Part shown: positions 42,053-51,161 of the stretch, piece by piece
Layout: every line of letters starts with the position of its first letter
Numbering within the stretch: the stretch's first letter is position 1
NCBI GenBank assembly: GCA_027623295.1
Contig: JAQBXR010000009.1
Span: 42,882 to 106,881, forward strand
Direction of reading: 5' to 3'
Length of the DNA: 64,000 nucleotides
Source: Planctomycetota bacterium
GTDB lineage: Bacteria > Planctomycetota > UBA1135
Notes under the pieces: model-generated
Seen by the model: only the letters and a program-made list of their open reading frames with translations
The model's database searches: none
Told to the model about the DNA's origin: nothing
Translations under genes and position numbers: made by a program

Positions 42053-42421
42053 ATGGACCGAAATCAACAAACCTTAGCCACCTCCACGATTGTGCGAACC
42101 TTATGGATTGCAGAAGCGGCGGTGCTTTTCGCTAGTGTTGCCGGACAGATCTCCAGATTTTTCTTAGGCCACCCAACGGTCAAGGGTTTAGTGCCGCTCC
42201 TATAGGTCGATTACGAACGCAATATTCCAGCTTTCTTTTCGATGTGCCTCTTGTTCTTGGCCTCGCTCATTTTGCTTATGATTACCGTGCAGCAAAAGAA
42301 GCATGGACGTCCCCATGTTTGGAAATGGGCGACGCTCAGCTTCGGCATGTTTTTCATGTGTTACGACGAAGGCTTCCAAGTGCATGAAAGCTTCACCTGG
42401 TTTCACGGCTTTCGCCGATAA
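42053..42421 (+). pseudogene. Decayed membrane protein with in-frame TAG
   Basis: From ATG 42053 the frame encodes a hydrophobic segment (IAEAAVLFASVAGQISRFFL), then a TAG at 42203-42205. It continues in the same frame with VDYERNIPAFFSMCLLFLAS and WATLSFGMFFMCYDEGFQVH, ending at TAA 42419. The pieces together look like a four-to-six-helix membrane protein family I have seen unnamed in many bacteria, with a conserved ERNIP..F segment and a DEx..HE ending. The in-frame stop and early end suggest a dead gene. Confidence 0.6.
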
Positions 42422-42499
42422 CCCCATCGCGAGCGCGAAGGTCGCGGCGGTTAGATGCGACATCCGCCATCGTGGCAGTCTTCGCCCCCCGATAGTCTT

Positions 42500-44248
42500 C
42501 TAGTCGGTAGCCTGCTGTCCATGACCCACGTCCACTCCTTGAACCGCTTGGGCCAAATGGACATCCCGTTGTGGGAAGGCAATCACGATGTTGTGCTCGC
42601 GGAAGGCTTGGTCAATGCGCTGGTGCATGTGGTCCACCGCGGCAGGCCAGTTTTCGGGATTCTCGATAAAGACTCGTAGCTGGAAGTCCAAGGAGCTCTC
42701 TCCAAAGGCGCGGAACACCGCATGCGGTGGAGGCTTTTTCATGACGAGAGGCTCTTCATCTGCGCAAGCCATTAGGGTGCGTCTAGCTAGCTCCGTGTCA
42801 GAGCCATAGGCGATACCAACCGGGATGACGATCCGGGTGACGGTATCGGACAAGGTCCAATTGGTAATCCTCTGCGTGATGAACTCCTTGTTCGGCACCA
42901 GCATCTCGCGGCGATCCCAGTCCAGAATGGTGGTGGCCCGCATTCTCAACTGAAGGACACGTCCCTCCTTGTCCCCGACTGTGACGAAATCACCCACGCG
43001 GATAGGGCGCTCAAACAAGATGATGAGACCCGAAACGAAATTCGCGAAAATCTCCTGAAGACCAAAGGCCAATCCAAAAGTCAGTGCGGCGGCCAACCAT
43101 TGCACCTGTTCCCAACCAACCCCCAATGCACCTGAGGCCATTCCGAAACCAACCAAAAGGACGAAATAGCGCACCAACGTGGTCACGGCATAGCGGGTTC
43201 CATTGTCTAAGGGAAGTCTCTGCAGGACAGCCAACTCTAGAAGTGCTGGAATATTTCTGGCGAACAGAAGCGTCACAAAAAGTAGTACCAAAGCGAGGAG
43301 TAACTCATCGAGCGTGAGCACGTCCGCCGCCGCTTCAACACTCGCCGGTCCAGCACTCGCCGGTTCAGCGGAAAGCAGCGCGTCCAATGGGCGGCTCGGG
43401 AGGGCGTCCCCCATAGGGTTACCCTCCAACACTTTCACACCTGGGTCCGGCGCAAAGGAAGCCACTTCAGGCTCCTGAACCTGTCCAAACTGGGGCCATA
43501 CTTCAAACTGATTCAGGGCGCCGATGGCCGGGAGCACGCTGCGCCAAAGCAGGAAGAGACCGATCACTGCGGCAAGCGTCATGGCACTGCGAAAAAGCTG
43601 CCGCGTTTGTGCATCCAGCGACGGGATGTCGAGGTGCTCCAGGTCGAGAGCTGGAGCATCGGCTTTCCCTTCTACGGAGTCTGTGCTCTTGGCTAACTCC
43701 TTTGCGGTACGGGCTTGCAGGGCTTGGGAAACGGCAAGGCGTAGACGTGCAATCTTCAGCCAGCGGAGCAAGAAACCCTGGACCAGGAAAAGAATGAGCA
43801 CGAAGAGGATCGTCTCGGCTAGGATTCCCGCCAGCTTCTCCGCAGTGAAAACATAACCAGTGACGGCAGCAATACAGAGTGCGAGCGGAAGCAGCACGGC
43901 CATCGCCTGCCACACCGGAAGCGCAAGGCTCTCACTCAACGTGGAAACGAGAATGTCCAAGTCCGCCTCCAGCGCATCCACCAAAACCTTCCTCCGGTCC
44001 AACAAGTTTTGGGCGATGGATTTCCATTCTTCATCCACGTTGTCCAGGCCTAAGAACTCGAGAACTTGCTCGGCATCACGTCCGGCGGCCATGGATGAGT
44101 TCACACTCTCTTCCAAATCGATCGACTGAATCTGGGCGGCGGAAAGTCTTTCCCTCAAGTCAGCCAGCACTCTCGCCTGTTGCCCTAGGTCCGGGAGCCA
44201 GGCTGCACCGAACTTGGGAATCCCAAACTCGTCTGCACAGGGCACCAT
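42500..44248 (-). CDS. MscS-family mechanosensitive channel, probably frameshifted at its 5' end
   Basis: A large small-conductance mechanosensitive channel. The core shows GLQEIFANFVSGLIILFERP, IRVGDFVTVGDKEGRVLQLR and NKEFITQRITNWTL, the pore and beta-domain signatures. About six helices precede them, and the N-terminal 110 residues are a soluble helical, likely periplasmic domain. In the open frame the first ATG is 44248 (TTG 44320 is the frame limit). However, ATG 44277, which overlaps the CorA stop as ATGA, begins a good signal peptide (ISLAALLLAWCPVQTSLGF) in another frame that stops at 44185. I infer one frameshift between 44185 and 44277. The channel would release solutes on osmotic downshock. 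Confidence 0.85.
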   Translation of the reverse strand: MVPCADEFGIPKFGAAWLPDLGQQARVLADLRERLSAAQIQSIDLEESVNSSMAAGRDAEQVLEFLGLDNVDEEWKSIAQNLLDRRKVLVDALEADLDILVSTLSESLALPVWQAMAVLLPLALCIAAVTGYVFTAEKLAGILAETILFVLILFLVQGFLLRWLKIARLRLAVSQALQARTAKELAKSTDSVEGKADAPALDLEHLDIPSLDAQTRQLFRSAMTLAAVIGLFLLWRSVLPAIGALNQFEVWPQFGQVQEPEVASFAPDPGVKVLEGNPMGDALPSRPLDALLSAEPASAGPASVEAAADVLTLDELLLALVLLFVTLLFARNIPALLELAVLQRLPLDNGTRYAVTTLVRYFVLLVGFGMASGALGVGWEQVQWLAAALTFGLAFGLQEIFANFVSGLIILFERPIRVGDFVTVGDKEGRVLQLRMRATTILDWDRREMLVPNKEFITQRITNWTLSDTVTRIVIPVGIAYGSDTELARRTLMACADEEPLVMKKPPPHAVFRAFGESSLDFQLRVFIENPENWPAAVDHMHQRIDQAFREHNIVIAFPQRDVHLAQAVQGVDVGHGQQATD

Positions 44249-44273
44249 GCCAAGAGAAGCGCGGCAAGAGAAA

Positions 44274-45377
44274 TCATTGGGTCCGCTTTCCGAGCCAGCC
44301 GAGCCGCCGAAAGAGTGCAAGAAGACTGATGACGATGGTGATGTTCACCAGCCAAAAGGCTAGGTATCCGAATTGCCAACCCAACTCGGGAAGGTTGTAG
44401 GGCTGTGACGTATCGAAGTTCATCCCGTAGATCCCTGCAATGAAGGTGAGCGGAATGAACACGGCACTCACAATGGTGAGGACCTTCATGACCTCGTTGG
44501 TCTTCTGACCGACTAAGTTCAAATGCGCATCAGCTAGACCCGAAGCAAGTTCTCGATAACTTTCAATGAATTCGAGGGTTTGAACCACATGGTCCAGAAT
44601 GTCGCGTAGGTGCAAATGGTTCTCCTCTTTAATCGGGGAACCTGAATCACGACAGAGAGAATTTAATGCCTCGCGCAATGGCCACACGGAACGCCGGAAC
44701 ATGGACAAGTCCCTACGGATATCGTAAATCTCGTTGAGAACACCCGGGCTGTGTTCCTTAAGAACACGATCTTCACATTGGTCCAGAAGATCCCCGAAAT
44801 GCTCGAGGATTGGGAAATAACCGTCCACGACGACATCCAGAATCATCACCGCAAGGTAATCTCCTTGCCTCTCCCGGATGGTCGGGCGTCCCTCGCGGAT
44901 ACGAGTGCGGACAGCCTCAAAACAATCGGCGCCCTCCTCCTGCACGGTAAGCAGAAAATTCTCACGCAGGAATAGGCTTACCTGGCTCCACTTGAGGCGC
45001 TGATCCTTATCCAGGGTGATGGAGCGGAATACGACGTAATGGAAATCCTCATAAGCTTCCAACTTGGGCCGCTGGCCTACATTCTGGGCATCGGCTTGTG
45101 CAAGGACATGAAAGTTCTGCGACTGACAATATTCATGCAAGAGGGAACCGTCTCCGATTCCTTGGATGTCAATCCATTGCACGCAATGCTGGTCGGACAG
45201 ATGCGGCAAGTCTTGTGGCCCGTCAAGTTTGGGCTCCACCAAATCCGATGGCGAGTACACCATGGCCACGACGTTACTTGTTTGAGCGGACTCTTCCCTA
45301 TCAAGAGCCGTCACTCCGGGTGGGGCGCCAGCTTGGGTGAAGGACCTTCGAAATTGACGTCTAGACTTTTTTTTCAT
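44274..45377 (-). CDS. corA: CorA-family magnesium/cobalt transporter
   Basis: A 367-residue divalent-cation channel of the inner membrane. The signature YGMNF (FIAGIYGMNFDTSQPYNLPE) is near residue 316, between the two C-terminal helices (VLTIVSAVFIPLTFIAG and FGYLAFWLVNITIVISLLAL). The cytoplasmic domain has the usual alpha/beta funnel with long helices. It is first in a two-gene unit with the MscS gene. It diverges from the desuccinylase-like gene across 226 bases. Confidence 0.93.
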   Translation of the reverse strand: MKKKSRRQFRRSFTQAGAPPGVTALDREESAQTSNVVAMVYSPSDLVEPKLDGPQDLPHLSDQHCVQWIDIQGIGDGSLLHEYCQSQNFHVLAQADAQNVGQRPKLEAYEDFHYVVFRSITLDKDQRLKWSQVSLFLRENFLLTVQEEGADCFEAVRTRIREGRPTIRERQGDYLAVMILDVVVDGYFPILEHFGDLLDQCEDRVLKEHSPGVLNEIYDIRRDLSMFRRSVWPLREALNSLCRDSGSPIKEENHLHLRDILDHVVQTLEFIESYRELASGLADAHLNLVGQKTNEVMKVLTIVSAVFIPLTFIAGIYGMNFDTSQPYNLPELGWQFGYLAFWLVNITIVISLLALFRRLGWLGKRTQ

Positions 45378-45603
45378 GGAATGTCGCGCTGGTCACAGTC
45401 TTGCCCATTCGGGACGGGTTTCAAAACCCAATCACCCCTTCCCTCATTCGCGGGGTGGGCTCATGCCTGGTTTGGGTGAGTTGTACGCAAAGGCACAGCT
45501 GCCAGAAACTTGACACCCGAAAGGTAGCGAGAAAGCTACTTCTCTTTAGGACTAACTGTTAGAATCCTTAAACCAAGGCGCACCGCTCCTCGGCCTAAAG
45601 ACC
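45378..45603. promoter_or_regulatory. Divergent intergenic region between corA and the RimA-like gene
   Basis: This must hold both promoters. A perfect TTGACA is present at 45510-45515 on the plus strand, but no good -10 box lies 16-18 bases downstream. A small stem GTAGC/GCTAC follows at 45524-45539. No coding sequence is evident. Confidence 0.35.
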
Positions 45604-46686
45604 ATGAGCAAAGCAATCCCCCGTATTCCTGCCTGGCAATGGCCGGATGGATTTGCTGCACCTGGAGAGCACCTCAACGTTGCTATCCTTGCGGCGCATG
45701 GTTTCGCAGATTATCAAATCAGTATCCCCGTCCATATTTGGCGCGGCCTTAAACCTGGTCCTGCTGTCTTCATAACGGGCGCTCTTCATGGGGATGAAAT
45801 AAATGGCACTGGAGCCATTCGCGAAATCATCTTAAACCCAAACTTTGAGCTCGATTCTGGCACTTTGGTTTTGGTACCCGTGTTGAATATTCCTGGATTC
45901 GAAAGGCATAGCCGTTACCTTCCGGACCGTCGCGACCTCAACCGCAGTTTTCCAGGCAATGATTCCGGCAGCATGGCGAGCCGCCTTGCCCATATTATTT
46001 TCAGTGAAATCATCGGGCGCTGTGATTACGGAATCGACATTCATACCGCCGCGGTCCGGCGTACGAATTTCCCCAATGTTCGCGCCGACCTGTCCAATCC
46101 AGAAGTCAAAAGACTAGCCAATGCCTTCGGCGCTGAACTTCTGGTCGATACCATAGGTCCAAAGGGGGCCATGCGTCGTGAAGCCTGTGAGAGTGGTTGC
46201 CCAACCATCCTGCTCGAAGCGGGTGAGGTCTGGAAAGTCGAACCCACGGTCGTTGAGATTGCCCTTCGGGGGGTGCGCAATGTACTTCAGGAGCTGGGTA
46301 TGGTTGCGGGCCAACCAGAGAAGCCTGCTTTCCGCATCGTCGCAAAAAGGACTAAGTGGATCCGTGCGGAATCCGGCGGGTTCTTGCGCTTTCATGCATC
46401 GCCTGGGGACTTGGTCGAAAAGGACCAGTTGCTGGCGACCAATACATCGCTGTTGGGACAGGAACAAAGCACCATCATCAGCCCCATGGACGGAGTCATC
46501 CTTGGCATGACCACCTTGCCATCGGTGGCGCCTGGAGACCCAGTCTGCCACGTTGCAAAACTACGGCAACCCATAGAAAGGTTGGAGAGAACGGTTGAAG
46601 CACTTGACGACGACACCTTGCATGAGCGGCTCCGAGCGGATCTTGGATCGAACCTGCTCATAGATGAACCCAACGAAGTTGATTAA
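45604..46686 (+). CDS. Succinylglutamate desuccinylase/aspartoacylase family protein (RimA-like position)
   Basis: A 360-residue zinc hydrolase of the AstE/AspA branch of M14-type enzymes. The zinc motif is ALHGDEINGTGAIREI (HxxE), with the third ligand in GIDIHTAAVRRTNFPN. The catalytic Glu lies in CPTILLEAGEVWKVEP. A C-terminal lipoyl-like beta domain (GGFLRFHASPGDLVEKDQLL) is typical. Its position before an aspartyl-type protease and RimK matches the rimABK-like clusters of proteobacteria, so it probably acts in S6 modification or trims glutamyl tails; this is inference. Confidence 0.88.
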   Translation: MSKAIPRIPAWQWPDGFAAPGEHLNVAILAAHGFADYQISIPVHIWRGLKPGPAVFITGALHGDEINGTGAIREIILNPNFELDSGTLVLVPVLNIPGFERHSRYLPDRRDLNRSFPGNDSGSMASRLAHIIFSEIIGRCDYGIDIHTAAVRRTNFPNVRADLSNPEVKRLANAFGAELLVDTIGPKGAMRREACESGCPTILLEAGEVWKVEPTVVEIALRGVRNVLQELGMVAGQPEKPAFRIVAKRTKWIRAESGGFLRFHASPGDLVEKDQLLATNTSLLGQEQSTIISPMDGVILGMTTLPSVAPGDPVCHVAKLRQPIERLERTVEALDDDTLHERLRADLGSNLLIDEPNEVD

Positions 46687-46695
46687 TCTCACATT

Positions 46696-47157
46696 GTGAG
46701 AAAGCCCCCCAAATCCACCGTCGAGCCACTTGTTATTGGTTGGCGCGAGATGATTGAGCTTCCCAATTGGGGAATCGCCAAGATCAAGGCCAAGGTCGAC
46801 ACTGGTGCCCGCACGAGCGCATTGCACGTACAGAATCTGGAGCACCTGGACGACGAGCACGTTCGTTTCGATGTCGTGGTCCGCGAACATCCACTGCGTC
46901 TCGTCACCGTGAAGGCACCCTTGTTCCGGGTTTCTAGAGTGAAACCCACGCACGATCGCGTCGAGGAACGTCCCGTCGTTCAGACCAAAATGATATTGGG
47001 AGGTGTAGAACAGACTATCGAACTCTCTCTCGTTGGCCGCCCTGGCATGCGATGTCGCATGCTGCTCGGCCGACGCGCCATAGCGGATGCCTTCTTGGTG
47101 GACGCCAGACATTGCTACGTCGTCTCCGGAAGATCGACAAAAAAGGAAAACCGATGA
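46696..47157 (+). CDS. RimB-like retropepsin/ATP-dependent zinc protease family protein
   Basis: A 153-residue protein with the retropepsin-like active-site segment IKAKVDTGARTSALHV (DTGA) and a second conserved block, MRCRMLLGRRAIADAFLVD. The family is annotated as ATP-dependent zinc protease (YP_RimB type) and occurs beside RimK. In Pseudomonas the corresponding RimB cleaves the poly-glutamate tails that RimK adds to ribosomal protein S6. The GTG at 46696 lies 9 bases after the desuccinylase stop, and the TGA overlaps the rimK ATG. The length is normal. Confidence 0.88.
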   Translation: MRKPPKSTVEPLVIGWREMIELPNWGIAKIKAKVDTGARTSALHVQNLEHLDDEHVRFDVVVREHPLRLVTVKAPLFRVSRVKPTHDRVEERPVVQTKMILGGVEQTIELSLVGRPGMRCRMLLGRRAIADAFLVDARHCYVVSGRSTKKENR

Positions 47158-48389
47158 AACTTTGCATACTTTCCAGAAGTCCTCGCTGTTACAGCACCCA
47201 GCGACTGCGTCAAGCAGCTCTCGATCGCGACCTTAAGGTCAAGGTCCTCAATACCACGAACTTCTCCATCGATCTGCGCAGTGGCGAACCTGAGCTTTTC
47301 TATCGCAGCAAGCGACTCAGCCATTACGACGCCTTCCTGCCCCGCATCGGCACTTCGATCACCTACTTCGGTACTGCTGTGGTGCGCCAAGTGGAACAGA
47401 TGGGGATCTTCAGCGCCAACAATTCCAATGGAATCGTGAACAGTCGCGACAAGCTGCGCTGTATGCAGATCCTGTCGCGTCACGACATTGGCATCCCTGA
47501 AACCACCTTCGTCCAGAATCGTCGCGATGTCCTTCCCGCAATCGAAAGGGTGGGCGGAGCTCCGGTCGTCATCAAACTTCTCGAGGGAACCCAAGGCGTC
47601 GGAGTGATTTTGGCGGAAACCAATAAGGTGGCTGAGGCCATCATCGAGACTTTGCATAGTGCCAAGCAGAACGTTCTGGTTCAGAAGTTCGTCGCTGAAA
47701 GCCGGGGCCGCGATGTCCGTGCCTTCGTGGTAGGCGACCGCGTAGTGGCGGCAATGCGAAGGGTCGCACAAGGCCAGGAATTCCGCAGCAACGTCCACCG
47801 CGGTGGCAGAGCGGAGCCCGTCACCCTGGATCCGGAATTCGAGCGCACCGCCGTACGCGCCACCCAGATTATGGGACTGAATATTGCTGGAGTGGACATG
47901 CTCGAAGGCAACGATGGCCCGAAGGTTATGGAACTGAATAGCTCGCCTGGACTGGAAGGAATCGAGCACGCAACGGGCCTCGACGTTGCCGGATCTGTCA
48001 TCGATTACATCAAGGATCAGGTTCGATTCCCGGATATCGATGTCCGTCAACGGCTCACGGTCTCCACCGGATTTGGTGTCGCAGAAGTTACGATTCCTGC
48101 GGCCTCTCCACATGTTGGTCGTACGATCAAGGAAAGTGGCTTGCGTGAAATGGACCTCGTCGTGTTGACTATCCAGCGCGGCGAAATAGAAATCCCGAAC
48201 CCTCGCAGCTCGCGAAAAATCGAGGCCGGCGACCATCTGCTTTGCTTCGGTAATCTCGCCGCCATGAAGGAAATGATTCCGGCGGCCCCGAAACGTCGCA
48301 AACGCCTGAAGCCCTTGCCTGAATCCGCCGCAGCCGTTGAGAAAGAAACCGCTGTGAGGGCGGCTGCAAACCAATTGCATGACGACTAG
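47154..48389 (+). CDS. rimK: RimK-type S6 glutamate ligase with C-terminal TrkA-C-like domain
   Basis: A 411-residue ATP-grasp ligase. The first 290 residues are RimK: KLCILSRSPRCYSTQRLRQA start, GIPETTFVQNRRDVLPAIER, LVQKFVAESRGRDVRAFVVG and VMELNSSPGLEGIEHATGL with the metal/ATP ligands. RimK adds glutamates to the C-terminus of ribosomal protein S6. Unlike the 300-residue E. coli protein, this one continues with about 90 residues resembling a TrkA-C/RCK-C domain (AEVTIPAASPHVGRTIKESG, IEAGDHLLCFGNLAAMKEMI) and a basic, Ala-rich tail. RCK-C domains bind nucleotides in K+ channels, so ligand control of ligase activity is conceivable. ATGA coupling to the RimB-like gene supports a functional module. 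Confidence 0.93.
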   Translation: MKLCILSRSPRCYSTQRLRQAALDRDLKVKVLNTTNFSIDLRSGEPELFYRSKRLSHYDAFLPRIGTSITYFGTAVVRQVEQMGIFSANNSNGIVNSRDKLRCMQILSRHDIGIPETTFVQNRRDVLPAIERVGGAPVVIKLLEGTQGVGVILAETNKVAEAIIETLHSAKQNVLVQKFVAESRGRDVRAFVVGDRVVAAMRRVAQGQEFRSNVHRGGRAEPVTLDPEFERTAVRATQIMGLNIAGVDMLEGNDGPKVMELNSSPGLEGIEHATGLDVAGSVIDYIKDQVRFPDIDVRQRLTVSTGFGVAEVTIPAASPHVGRTIKESGLREMDLVVLTIQRGEIEIPNPRSSRKIEAGDHLLCFGNLAAMKEMIPAAPKRRKRLKPLPESAAAVEKETAVRAAANQLHDD

Positions 48390-48749
48390 TGCTTTCACAA
48401 CCGTGAAGTCTCGTAGAGGTTTTCCCCTTGTCGCAGATGCCGACCACCTCCCCAGGCGTCGGATCCTCCCCGCCGCTTAGTCCCCGTCGCCATCCTCGTG
48501 GTCGCCGATGGCGGCGCGCTGCGGTTGGATTTCGCTTGGAACCCAGATACGCGCAGTGGAGAGGCCAGCTACCAAGTGTTCCTCACCGTCGGCATGGCTT
48601 TCTAGGGCGTTGGTGCAGGAATCAAAATTGACCTGGGAGCTCCCAAGCATTCAAGATTTCAGGGACAACTCGGGCCGAGTGTGAAGCCGTGGCCTGATTT
48701 CTTTGCTTCTCTTAACCGTGTATAGATACGCTAGTCCTGAGACCCTGCC
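48390..48749. other. 360-base gap with possible coding remnant
   Basis: No intact gene. A plus-strand frame from about 48470 reads LVVADGGALRLDFAWNPDTR up to a TAG at 48603-48605, then continues in frame (GVGAGIKIDLGAPKHSRFQG) to a TAG near 48725. This may be a decayed gene; family unknown. A weak stem (TTCAC/GTGAA, 48394-48407) after rimK is not a convincing terminator. Confidence 0.3.
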
Positions 48750-50015
48750 TTGACCAACATTTCCGTCCAAAAACACACCGGCCCCGTCGGCTCGATACTT
48801 TCATTGCTGCTCAGCATGTCGTCGGTGATTGCGGCAAATGGTTTGCTCTATACCGTAGTTGCTCTACGTGTAACGGCTAACGACGCCTCACTTTCCTCCT
48901 CCGGATTAGTCATCGCCGCATTCGCGACCGGATTGATGTTTGGGGCGTTAAAAGGCAGTTGGTTTATTGAACGTGTCGGCCACATTCGTTCCTATGCTGC
49001 ATTCTGTGCTTTATCCACGATTTTTACGCTTCTGTTGGGCGTCTTCGAGTCCAAGGAAATTTGGTTCTTGTTGCGCGCTGCCAGCGGTTTTTGCTTAGGC
49101 GGTTCGTGTCTTGTCATTGAAAGTTGGCTGAGCGAACAAACTCCCGACAAGCGCCGCGGTGTGATTTTCGCCGTCTACATCACCGTCTGTCAATTGGCGC
49201 TAGCGGGTGGCCAGATGCTCTTACATTTTGTGGATCTTTCGACCAATCAACCTTTTGTTTTAGCCGGCGCGCTTTACGCACTAGGACTGGTCCCCGTCGC
49301 GTTGACGTTGACTCCGCAACCGGCACCTCCAATACAAAAGCGGCGCAGTCTATTACGCATCATTCGCCTCGCTCCTGTGGCAGTACTGGGAGCCCTCATT
49401 TCGGGGATAACCCTCGGTTCTTTATTGGGCCTCGGCCCCGCATATGCCGAATCAACGGGGCTCAGCGAAAGCCAAATTTCCACCTTGATGGCTGCCTGCA
49501 TCGCCGGCGGTATCGCCCTGCAATGGCCTATCGGCCGCCTCTCCGACCGCATCGATCGTCGCATAGTTATAGAATTTGTTGCGCTGGCGACGCTCCTTGC
49601 ATCGCTATTCCTACTAAACACGAATGCTGAGTCCATGTACCTTGGGACCATTACCTGGGCTGTGTTTGGCGCTTTCGCTTTCGTAATCTACCCATTGAGT
49701 TTGGCCCACGGCCAGGATCTCGCTCGCCCTGAAGACATCGTTACCACGAGTGGCACAATCGTCTTCTGCTATGGAGCCGGTGCCGCTATTGGTCCAGCCG
49801 CTGGAGCCCTGGTGATGGACCTTGCCGGACCCAATGCATTTCCAATCTGGTTGGGCTCTTCGAATGGTCTATTGGTGATCATCAGCATTATTCGAATTCT
49901 GGTGCGGCGACGCTTGCCGATTGAGCATTCCGTTGATTTCGCCCCCGTCGCTCTTCCCGAAGTTGCACCGGCATCCGCCATGGACCCACGTGGTGATTGC
50001 GAGGTGGGTCGATAA
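48750..50015 (+). CDS. MFS transporter (YcaD-like)
   Basis: A 421-residue major facilitator with 12 predicted helices. The loop 2-3 motif appears as KGSWFIERVGHIRSYAAFCA, and GRLSDRIDRRIVIEFVALAT is its counterpart in the second half. LLRAASGFCLGGSCLVIESW, followed by LSEQTPDKRRG, is typical of the YcaD/TsgA-like group of small-solute exporters. Translation apparently starts at TTG 48750; the next Met would remove most of helix 1. It precedes the MBL/rhodanese gene by 44 bases. Substrate unknown. Confidence 0.87.
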   Translation: MTNISVQKHTGPVGSILSLLLSMSSVIAANGLLYTVVALRVTANDASLSSSGLVIAAFATGLMFGALKGSWFIERVGHIRSYAAFCALSTIFTLLLGVFESKEIWFLLRAASGFCLGGSCLVIESWLSEQTPDKRRGVIFAVYITVCQLALAGGQMLLHFVDLSTNQPFVLAGALYALGLVPVALTLTPQPAPPIQKRRSLLRIIRLAPVAVLGALISGITLGSLLGLGPAYAESTGLSESQISTLMAACIAGGIALQWPIGRLSDRIDRRIVIEFVALATLLASLFLLNTNAESMYLGTITWAVFGAFAFVIYPLSLAHGQDLARPEDIVTTSGTIVFCYGAGAAIGPAAGALVMDLAGPNAFPIWLGSSNGLLVIISIIRILVRRRLPIEHSVDFAPVALPEVAPASAMDPRGDCEVGR

Positions 50016-50059
50016 CTTTCGCCCCCCACCATGCTACGAATGAAAACAAATCCAAATTC

Positions 50060-51142
50060 ATGACAACACCAATCCTTAAGGTCCTTCGCAACGAAGGCTG
50101 CTGTAGTTACTTGGTTGGATGCCCTGTAACGCGCCAAGCTTTGATCATTGACCCAAAGGTCGGTCAAGAAAATCTGGTTCGCTATTACCTAGATTGCTAT
50201 GAACTTCACTTGAGTGGGATTCTTGACACGCATACCCATGCCGACCACCTGTCAGCTTCGGTCCGTTTTGCTGGACCAGATATCCCCATATGGATGTCTC
50301 GGCATTCGAAAGTCCGCCGCGTTTTCCATGGATTAGAGCATGGACAAGATCTGTGTATAGGAGATCTAAAGTTCAAAGCCCTTGAAGTCCCTGGGCACAC
50401 ACCAGACTCCATCGCCTTATATGGCCACGGTATGGTTTTCACTGGGGACAGCCTTTTCATTGATGGCTTGGCTCGCACTGATTTCTACGGCAGCGATTCC
50501 GCACAACTCTTTGATTCTGTGGCGCAAAAATTAATGGGCCTCCCGGAAAACACTTTGGTTTTCCCAGGCCACGATTACGCCGACCTTCTGTTCAGCACCA
50601 TAGGTTGCGAGGCCGCACAAAACGCTGCCCTTGCTTGCAAGGATGGAACAGAATATTCACAAAGTCTCCGCAACATCGAAGGTGCGGGGAACAGTCCTGC
50701 GGTCGCAGAAATGATCTCCTTAAACTTAATGCGAGATCCCCAACTCCCGAGCTCTCCGATGAATGCTGCTGCGTGTTGTGCAAGTCCTTCTGTAGGAGGA
50801 AAGAGGAAACCTGTTTTGGAACTTCCGACAACCCAAGCTAAGGAAGCCCATGCCAAGATGGCCAGTTCAAAAGAATGGGTCGATGTTCGGGATCCTCATG
50901 AGTGGCGTCATGGCCGTATTCCCAACACACTTTCCATTCCGCTATCAGAACTTGGCTTCCACCTGGACAAACTCCAAGGTCAAGAGTCGCTCTTTCTAAG
51001 TTGCCGCACTGGAGTTCGTTCCATAACCGCGGCGAATACCTTGCAGAGACTTGGAGTAATCAAGAAACCGGTGAGTTTGACTGGAGGTATACTCGGCTGG
51101 CAGGCTCAAATGCTGCCCATCGAAGGACTCCCTTCTACCTAA
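50060..51142 (+). CDS. MBL-fold/rhodanese fusion (persulfide dioxygenase-like)
   Basis: A 360-residue two-domain protein. Residues 1-230 are a metallo-beta-lactamase fold with GILDTHTHADHLSASVRFAG (THxHxDH), VPGHTPDSIALYGHGMVFTG and LVFPGHDYADLLFSTIG. This mononuclear-iron pattern is that of ETHE1-type persulfide dioxygenases and their rhodanese fusions. A linker contains a Cys pair (AACCASPSVGGKRKP). The C-terminal rhodanese has its Cys in LFLSCRTGVRSITAANTLQR, near residue 315. The expected job is sulfide/glutathione-persulfide oxidation. It is followed after 19 bases by a peroxiredoxin gene, which suggests a thiol-redox theme. Confidence 0.88.
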   Translation: MTTPILKVLRNEGCCSYLVGCPVTRQALIIDPKVGQENLVRYYLDCYELHLSGILDTHTHADHLSASVRFAGPDIPIWMSRHSKVRRVFHGLEHGQDLCIGDLKFKALEVPGHTPDSIALYGHGMVFTGDSLFIDGLARTDFYGSDSAQLFDSVAQKLMGLPENTLVFPGHDYADLLFSTIGCEAAQNAALACKDGTEYSQSLRNIEGAGNSPAVAEMISLNLMRDPQLPSSPMNAAACCASPSVGGKRKPVLELPTTQAKEAHAKMASSKEWVDVRDPHEWRHGRIPNTLSIPLSELGFHLDKLQGQESLFLSCRTGVRSITAANTLQRLGVIKKPVSLTGGILGWQAQMLPIEGLPST

Positions 51143-51161
51143 TCCCTTTAGCCACATTGCA

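Noticed and set aside
42203-42205. TAG in the 42-kb membrane gene as a pyrrolysine codon
   Set aside because: The gene also ends early and belongs to a decayed-looking region; no pyrrolysine context (methylamine methyltransferases, pyl genes) is present.
47115-48398. Long 427-codon frame antisense to rimK
   Set aside because: It mirrors the codon pattern of a clear RimK gene; the antisense product is His/Asp-rich with no family resemblance.
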